Shown here one piece after another: positions 7,080-10,164 of a stretch of 10,164 nucleotides of DNA (within the stretch, counting starts at the first letter, position 1; every line of letters begins with the position of its first letter). The notes under the pieces were generated by a model, which was not told where the DNA came from, ran no database searches, and saw only the letters and a list, made by a program, of their open reading frames with translations. The position numbers and the translations under genes were made by a program. Origin of the DNA: an uncultured Phycisphaerales bacterium (GTDB lineage: Bacteria > Planctomycetota > Phycisphaerae > WQYP01); the NCBI GenBank assembly GCA_937901265.1, contig CALCHA010000683.1, positions 1-10,164 of the forward strand, read 5' to 3'.

Positions 7080-7396
7080 CCATATGGCGGGAAACGGCAA
7101 AACGCAAAGAGAAAATCTGCACAGCACGACTGAAGGGCCGTTTTTAGCGTCAAGAGCCAGATGAGGTGGCGACTGAACGCCATCCGGAACGCGGGGAATT
7201 TGCTGCAGAGGACAGCCAGGTAAAAGAGCCGTGAACGAAAATAGAGAGGAATGTTCGTGAATCGCGCGGGACGCTCTGGTATACTGGCCAGTCTAACGTT
7301 CCCGCGACGGTCATTCATGGTGAGTTGCTATTGCTGGAAAGATGAGCTTTTCCGGCGGCATGTACCGACGTGATTGCGTATCCCTGATGGAGACAC
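7073..7396. other. Divergent intergenic region between marR and the helicase
   Basis: These 324 bases are less GC-rich than the genes. They hold the upstream signals of both divergent units. A plus-strand extended -10 with a palindrome is annotated separately. A 5-bp GGAAA/TTTCC hairpin lies at 7336-7353. A minus-strand TTGACG lies at 7148-7153, but I find no matching -10 box. A possible 28-codon plus-strand upstream frame, ATG 7342 to TGA 7428, overlaps the helicase start in another frame and has only GGAAAG as a ribosome site; I do not call it a gene. The minus-strand frame is open through much of the region but does not look coding. Confidence 0.6.
7277..7292 (+). promoter_or_regulatory. 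Extended -10 promoter candidate with an overlapping palindrome, upstream of the helicase
   Basis: TGGTATACT (7277-7285) is an extended -10 (TGn plus TATACT, 5/6 to TATAAT). No convincing -35 is seen, as is usual for extended -10 promoters. The perfect 10-bp palindrome ACTGGCCAGT (7283-7292) overlaps the -10 and the expected start point near 7292, where a repressor could act. The helicase leader would be about 105 nt. Confidence 0.42.
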
Positions 7397-8716
7397 ATGG
7401 GTTTCGAGATTTTTGGTTTACAGAGTGAGTTGCTGCGCGCGGTTGAAGCGATGGGGCTTAAGGAGCCGACGCCCATCCAGGCCGAGGCGATCCCGGTGGG
7501 GATGGAGGGGAAGGATTTGCTGGCGAGTGCTTCGACCGGATCGGGCAAGACGGCGGCATTCTTGTTGCCCGTGTTGCACCGCATGCTCAGTGCGGGGAAG
7601 CCCGGGAATCGCACGCGGGTGGTCGTGTTGACGCCGACGCGCGAGCTGGCGGCACAGATTTTTGAACAAGTGGGCAAGCTGGCGGGGCGCTCCGGGGTGA
7701 CGGCGGCGGCAATTTATGGTGGGGTGGCCATGGGGCCGCAGATCCGCGCCATTCGCAGCGGCGTGAACGTGCTCGTCTGCACGCCGGGACGTTTGCTGGA
7801 TCATCTTCGGCAGCCCTACGGCAAGCTCGACAGCGTGGATACGGTGATCCTCGATGAGGGCGACCGCATGCTGGACATGGGCTTCCTCCCCGACATCCGC
7901 AAGATTTTGAGCAGCGTGCCGGCAGGCCGGCAGACACTCCTCTTCTCGGCCACGATGCCGGGAGAAATCCGGCAGTTGTCCAAGGAATTCATGCGTGATC
8001 CAGTGGTCATCGACAAAGCGGTGAAGGCGGCTCCGGCGGCGGGGATCCGCCAGGCGATTTACCCGGTTCCGCATCATCTCAAGAGCGGGCTGCTGGTGCG
8101 GCTGCTGGAGGATGAAGGGCTCGAATCGGTGATTTGTTTTGTGCGGACCAAGGCGCGGGCCGACCGGCTGACGAAGAACCTGATGGCGGCGAACATTTCC
8201 TGCGCGGCAATCCATGGAGATCGCAGCCAGGTACAGCGGCAGCGGGCGCTCGAGGGCTTCAAACGCGGCCACACCCGGGTGCTCGTGGCGACGGATGTCG
8301 CAGCGCGGGGCATCGACGTGGCGGACGTTTCCCACGTGATCAACATTGACTGCCCGCCGGCCGCGGAGGATTACATCCACCGCGTCGGCCGCACGGGTCG
8401 TGCGGCCGCGACGGGCGATGCGTTTACGTTTGTCTCGCCGGACGAAAACGGGCATCTGCGGCTGATTGAGCGGGTCCTGGGCAAAAAGCTCGATCGGGTG
8501 ACGGTCGCTGATTTTGATTATTCCAAAGAGCCGCCCAAGCCCCAGGGAATCGTGCAGGGCAAGCCGGCGCGCTCGGGCTTTTTGGGCCATGGGCGTCAGG
8601 GCGGACCGGGACGAAGCGGCGGAACGCCGGGACCTCGTTTTCATGGCGGCAAGCCGCATGGGCCAGCGAATCCGTGGCGTGGAAACGCGAAGCGATCGAA
8701 ACAGGCGACGCATTGA
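7397..8716 (+). CDS. DEAD-box ATP-dependent RNA helicase (RhlE-like), motif II DEGD
   Basis: Cytoplasmic RNA-unwinding ATPase of 439 residues, likely in ribosome assembly or RNA decay. All family motifs are present in order: Q-motif with F3 and PTPIQ 24-28, Walker A ASTGSGKT 45-52, PTREL 80-84, YGG 107-109, TPGR 129-132, motif II DEGD 153-156, SAT 184-186, IHGDRSQVQR 272-281, VATDVAARGID 297-307 and HRVGRTGR 328-335. Motif II has Gly (codon GGC) in place of the usual Ala; the catalytic D153-E154 remain. Residues 385-439 form a Gly/Arg/Pro-rich basic tail, typical of accessory RNA binding. GGAG lies 4 nt before ATG 7397, rather close. DRMLDMGFLPDIRKIL after motif II is characteristic of RhlE-type members, but a precise subfamily name needs a tree. 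Followed by a G-rich tandem repeat. Confidence 0.96.
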   Translation: MGFEIFGLQSELLRAVEAMGLKEPTPIQAEAIPVGMEGKDLLASASTGSGKTAAFLLPVLHRMLSAGKPGNRTRVVVLTPTRELAAQIFEQVGKLAGRSGVTAAAIYGGVAMGPQIRAIRSGVNVLVCTPGRLLDHLRQPYGKLDSVDTVILDEGDRMLDMGFLPDIRKILSSVPAGRQTLLFSATMPGEIRQLSKEFMRDPVVIDKAVKAAPAAGIRQAIYPVPHHLKSGLLVRLLEDEGLESVICFVRTKARADRLTKNLMAANISCAAIHGDRSQVQRQRALEGFKRGHTRVLVATDVAARGIDVADVSHVINIDCPPAAEDYIHRVGRTGRAAATGDAFTFVSPDENGHLRLIERVLGKKLDRVTVADFDYSKEPPKPQGIVQGKPARSGFLGHGRQGGPGRSGGTPGPRFHGGKPHGPANPWRGNAKRSKQATH

Positions 8717-8758
8717 CGCCTGGGGGGGTGGGGGGTTCGCCTGGAGGGGGTGGGGGTT
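8717..8758 (+). repeat. Tandem 21-nt G-rich repeat with four G-runs (possible G-quadruplex)
   Basis: Two adjacent 21-nt copies (8717-8737 and 8738-8758) match at 18 of 21 positions. Each begins CGCCTGG and ends GGGGGTT. Together they give G-runs of 7, 6, 5 and 5 (8722-8728, 8730-8735, 8746-8750, 8752-8756), with loops of 1, 10 and 1 nt. The first base follows directly after the helicase stop codon. In RNA or on the plus strand this could fold as a G-quadruplex and act as a 3' boundary. No T-run follows, so it is not a standard terminator. Confidence 0.75.
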
Positions 8759-8854
8759 ACCTTTTAGGCGGCAGGCGAGTGGCTTGTCGCGGATTCAAGC
8801 GGTACGGTGCCCGCACGGGGCGACCGGCCGTGGACGTGACGCAGGAGCACTTGG

Positions 8855-9148
8855 ATGAGCGCAGCAAAAGCGACGACCGGGAAGAAGCGCGTGGCAGCCG
8901 TGGTGGTGAAGGCCGTATCCTTGAGCAGCATCGCGGCGCGCGTGCTGGGGCGATGCCGCGTGATGGATAGCGGGAGTTTCGCGGCGCGGCGAATTGGCCT
9001 GGAGTTTCCCAACCTGACAGAGGGGGAACTGGAAGCCGTCCTGGGCGAACTCCTCGACAAGGACCTGGTAAGCGAGACGCGCAGCGGGGAGCGCGTGACC
9101 TATGAAATTACCGAGCGTGGCAAGGCAGCCCGGGTGACGGTGGGATGA
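8855..9148 (+). CDS. Small predicted winged-helix DNA-binding protein
   Basis: A 97-residue protein I cannot assign to a named gene. The N-terminal 15 residues are basic (MSAAKATTGKKR). The rest reads as a winged helix: SSIAARVLGRCRVMDSGSFA about 24-43, a loop, then TEGELEAVLGELLDKDLV about 55-72 as a recognition-type helix with the Lxx(L)xxKxLV ending, and a beta wing with RSGERVTYEITERGKAAR about 76-93, as in MarR/PadR-like folds. A good AGGAG (8843-8847) lies 7 nt before ATG 8855, and the codon pattern fits the region. It lies 138 nt after the helicase on the same strand and ends before the bidirectional terminator, so it could share the helicase transcript. Its target, and whether it is a regulator at all, are unknown. 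Confidence 0.78.
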   Translation: MSAAKATTGKKRVAAVVVKAVSLSSIAARVLGRCRVMDSGSFAARRIGLEFPNLTEGELEAVLGELLDKDLVSETRSGERVTYEITERGKAARVTVG

Positions 9149-9185
9149 GGGGTGGGGAGCGGGGCCAATCGGCTGCGGCCGCTGG

Positions 9186-9235
9186 GCGGGTGGGATGCCC
9201 GCGGTACGTGGGGGCGTGCGGGCGGGAGGCCCGCC
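9186..9235. repeat. Pair of GC-rich hairpins in the convergent intergenic region
   Basis: Two short inverted repeats lie 18 nt apart: GCGGG/CCCGC (9186-9202, 7-nt loop) and GGCGGG-AGG-CCCGCC (9221-9235, perfect 6-bp stem). Both are followed by GT-rich, TAC/TAT-containing flanks (CGGTACGT and CGTCTATG). This layout resembles intergenic palindromic elements of the REP kind, but a single locus cannot show that it is dispersed. Confidence 0.45.
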
Positions 9236-9273
9236 GTCTATGGGGCGGGTCGATGGAAGCGACTGTAACTATG

Positions 9274-9320
9274 AAAAAAGCCCGGGTTCTCGTGGGAGAA
9301 ACCCGGGCTTTTTTCTTTTT
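9274..9320. terminator. Strong bidirectional Rho-independent terminator
   Basis: The arm AAAAAAGCCCGGGTT (9274-9288) pairs with AACCCGGGCTTTTTT (9300-9314). The stem continues as CTC/GAG with one bulged A around a GTGG loop. T-runs follow on both strands: TTTTTTCTTTTTT on plus, and TTTTTT (complement of 9274-9279) on minus. It serves the plus-strand winged-helix gene ending at 9148 and the minus-strand rplT gene ending at 9335. Confidence 0.92.
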
Positions 9321-9334
9321 TGTCGCGACGAGCT

Positions 9335-9697
9335 TTACTTGATGTCGAGGGCTGTCTTGGCCTGGGCGACGATCTGGTCGAAGGCGGCGGGATCAGCAAT
9401 CGCGATTTCCGAAAGCGCTTTGCGGTTCAGCGTGATGTTGGCCTTGAGCAAGCCGTTAATGAGCTGGGAGTAGCGCAGGCCGCGGGTCTGGGCGGCGGCG
9501 GAGAGGCGCGTGATCCAGAGGGCGCGGTATTCACGCTTCTTGAGCTTGCGGTCGTTGAAGCGATGGTTGCCGGCGCGGAGCAGGGTCTCGTGGGCGGTTT
9601 TGTAGAGCTTGGAGCGACCACCAACGAAGCCTTTGGCACGTTCAAGGAGGCGCTTGTGACGTTTCTTACGGGCAGAGCCGACGCGGACGCGAGGCAT
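9335..9697 (-). CDS. rplT: Large ribosomal subunit protein bL20
   Basis: A 120-residue ribosomal protein that binds 23S rRNA and is needed early in 50S assembly. In some bacteria it also represses its own operon by binding the mRNA. The sequence is textbook: PRVRVGSARKKRHKRLLERA with the long basic N-terminal extension 2-21, KGFVGGRSKLYKTAHETLLRA 22-42, RFNDRKLKKREYRALWITRL 46-65, LRYSQLINGLLKANITLNRK 74-93, and an acidic Ala-rich end. TGGAGA (9703-9708) precedes ATG 9697. It is the last gene of its unit, 87 nt after rpmI and 15 nt before the terminator stem. The usual downstream partner pheS is not next to it; it lies about 7.7 kb away. Confidence 0.98.
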   Translation of the reverse strand: MPRVRVGSARKKRHKRLLERAKGFVGGRSKLYKTAHETLLRAGNHRFNDRKLKKREYRALWITRLSAAAQTRGLRYSQLINGLLKANITLNRKALSEIAIADPAAFDQIVAQAKTALDIK

Positions 9698-9712
9698 GGT
9701 TATCTCCAGGGT

Positions 9713-9739
9713 CAGTGGCCGGAATCAGGAAGGCCAGTG
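9713..9739 (-). promoter_or_regulatory. Hairpin between rpmI and rplT
   Basis: On the minus strand CACTGGCC and GGCCACTG pair at 7 of 8 positions around an 11-nt loop, ending about 5 nt before the rplT ribosome site. It could tune rplT translation or be a processing site. No match to the known L20-binding pseudoknot can be shown by eye. Confidence 0.3.
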
Positions 9740-9784
9740 TTCAGTAATCAGACACAACGAGGGAGGGGTTGCGGGTTGCGGGGA

Positions 9785-9988
9785 TTAGCGGGCGCCCGGT
9801 CCGAGCAGGATGATCATCTTGGCGGCGAAGGGTCCGGTGAGGGACTTGGTGGCGCGGAGGCGGCGGCGGCGATTGCCCGACTTGTTGGACTGGAGGTGTC
9901 CCTTGTTGTGCTTGTGGAACTTGACCTTTCCCCGGGCGGTCACCTTGACGCGCTTTTTGATGCCCTTGTGGGTTTTCATCTTTGGCAC
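9785..9988 (-). CDS. rpmI: Large ribosomal subunit protein bL35
   Basis: A 67-residue, highly basic ribosomal protein of the 50S subunit. It opens with the family signature PKMKTHKGIKKRVKVTARGK (2-21), continues KVKFHKHNKGHLQSNKSGNR, then the RRRRLRATK and GPFAAKMIILL segments. The start is GTG 9988: the standard Met-Pro-Lys-Met-Lys opening begins there, and a perfect AGGAGG (9996-10001) lies 7 nt upstream. ATG 9979 would leave the signature truncated. It is immediately upstream of rplT in the usual rpmI-rplT order. infC, commonly the preceding gene, is not visible in the 176 nt that remain. Confidence 0.97.
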   Translation of the reverse strand: MPKMKTHKGIKKRVKVTARGKVKFHKHNKGHLQSNKSGNRRRRLRATKSLTGPFAAKMIILLGPGAR

Positions 9989-10164
9989 GAGCGTGCCTCC
10001 TGTGGTTCACCGGGAAGCGTGCCATAACGCGGCGTGACTTCCATTGGGAGCTCTCAGGGGGGCGTGAGACGCCACTTGGACCCCGGCCCGGTGTTGCGAG
10101 TCGAGCGGGATAGCGGTTACCGGGGAAAACTCCAAGCGGGCGTTGGAAGTTCGAAAGGTGCGGG
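9989..10164 (-). other. Leader region of rpmI, no gene seen
   Basis: None of the three minus-strand frames here resembles the end of InfC, although two stay open because of GC content. The region contains the rpmI Shine-Dalgarno AGGAGG (9996-10001), a GGCGT-CTC-ACGCC hairpin and a TCCAA/TTGGA hairpin (10131-10147). A very weak promoter candidate is TTGGAG (10130-10135) and TATCCC (10107-10112), 17 nt apart on the minus strand. Whether rpmI starts its own transcript or continues one from an infC further right cannot be decided. Confidence 0.4.
9996..10001 (-). promoter_or_regulatory. Consensus Shine-Dalgarno deciding the GTG start of rpmI
   Basis: The minus strand reads AGGAGG, 7 nt before GTG 9988. 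It supports GTG over the downstream ATG at 9979. Confidence 0.88.

Noticed and set aside
7342..7428. A 28-codon upstream frame overlapping the helicase start
   Set aside because: Only a weak ribosome site and no evidence of coding; kept as a remark in the intergenic entry.
7418..8713. A 431-codon minus-strand frame inside the helicase gene
   Set aside because: The plus strand encodes a complete motif-perfect helicase; the antisense product has no recognisable motif.
9741..10025. A 94-codon minus-strand frame overlapping rpmI
   Set aside because: Frame-shifted shadow of bL35; the rpmI frame has the perfect Shine-Dalgarno and family signature.
9989..10164. Remnant of infC before rpmI
   Set aside because: None of the minus-strand frames reads like the InfC C-terminus.
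1..10164. CRISPR array, tRNA, transposase, integrase or toxin-antitoxin pair
   Set aside because: No regularly spaced repeats, cloverleaf, DDE/tyrosine recombinase motifs or paired small toxin genes were seen on either strand.

Overview
The window is GC-rich chromosomal DNA carrying seven clear bacterial genes, one small regulator-like gene and the 3'-truncated end of another regulator. The taxonomic call is soft. The planctomycete/verrucomicrobial style of the PheS motifs, the high GC content and the rpmI-rplT-pheS-type gene content point to the PVC superphylum (Planctomycetota or Verrucomicrobiota). No rRNA or other marker in the window settles it.

Layout, left to right. (1) 1-501, minus: a Fur-family metalloregulator that runs off the left edge. 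(2) 555-1607, minus: pheS, phenylalanyl-tRNA synthetase alpha subunit, about 50 nt upstream of fur. (3) 1773-7072, minus: a compact efflux operon read as marR > RND permease > membrane-fusion protein. The marR and RND genes are 9 nt apart, and RND and MFP overlap by ATGA. No outer-membrane factor gene is present. (4) 7073-7396: a divergent intergenic region with an extended -10 promoter candidate and a palindrome. (5) 7397-8716, plus: a DEAD-box RNA helicase of the RhlE-like type with motif II spelled DEGD. It is followed directly by a tandem 21-nt G-rich repeat with four G-runs. (6) 8855-9148, plus: a 97-residue predicted winged-helix protein. (7) 9149-9334: a GC hairpin pair and a strong bidirectional terminator separating convergent units. 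(8) 9335-9988, minus: rplT and rpmI (bL20, bL35), with rpmI starting at GTG behind an excellent Shine-Dalgarno. (9) 9989-10164: leader of rpmI; no infC end is visible.

Functionally, half of the window is translation and RNA housekeeping: bL35, bL20, PheRS alpha and an RNA helicase. The other half is an inducible envelope efflux system controlled by its own MarR regulator. I found no defence island, CRISPR array, integrase, transposase or tRNA. I do not think the window holds a whole undescribed system. The unusual details are an extra two-helix insertion in the middle of the RND permease, the G-quadruplex-prone tandem repeat behind the helicase, and the paired GC hairpins next to the terminator.

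Many long open frames antisense to the real genes (for example plus-strand frames across the pheS, MFP and RND genes) are by-products of high GC and strong codon bias, and are not annotated.
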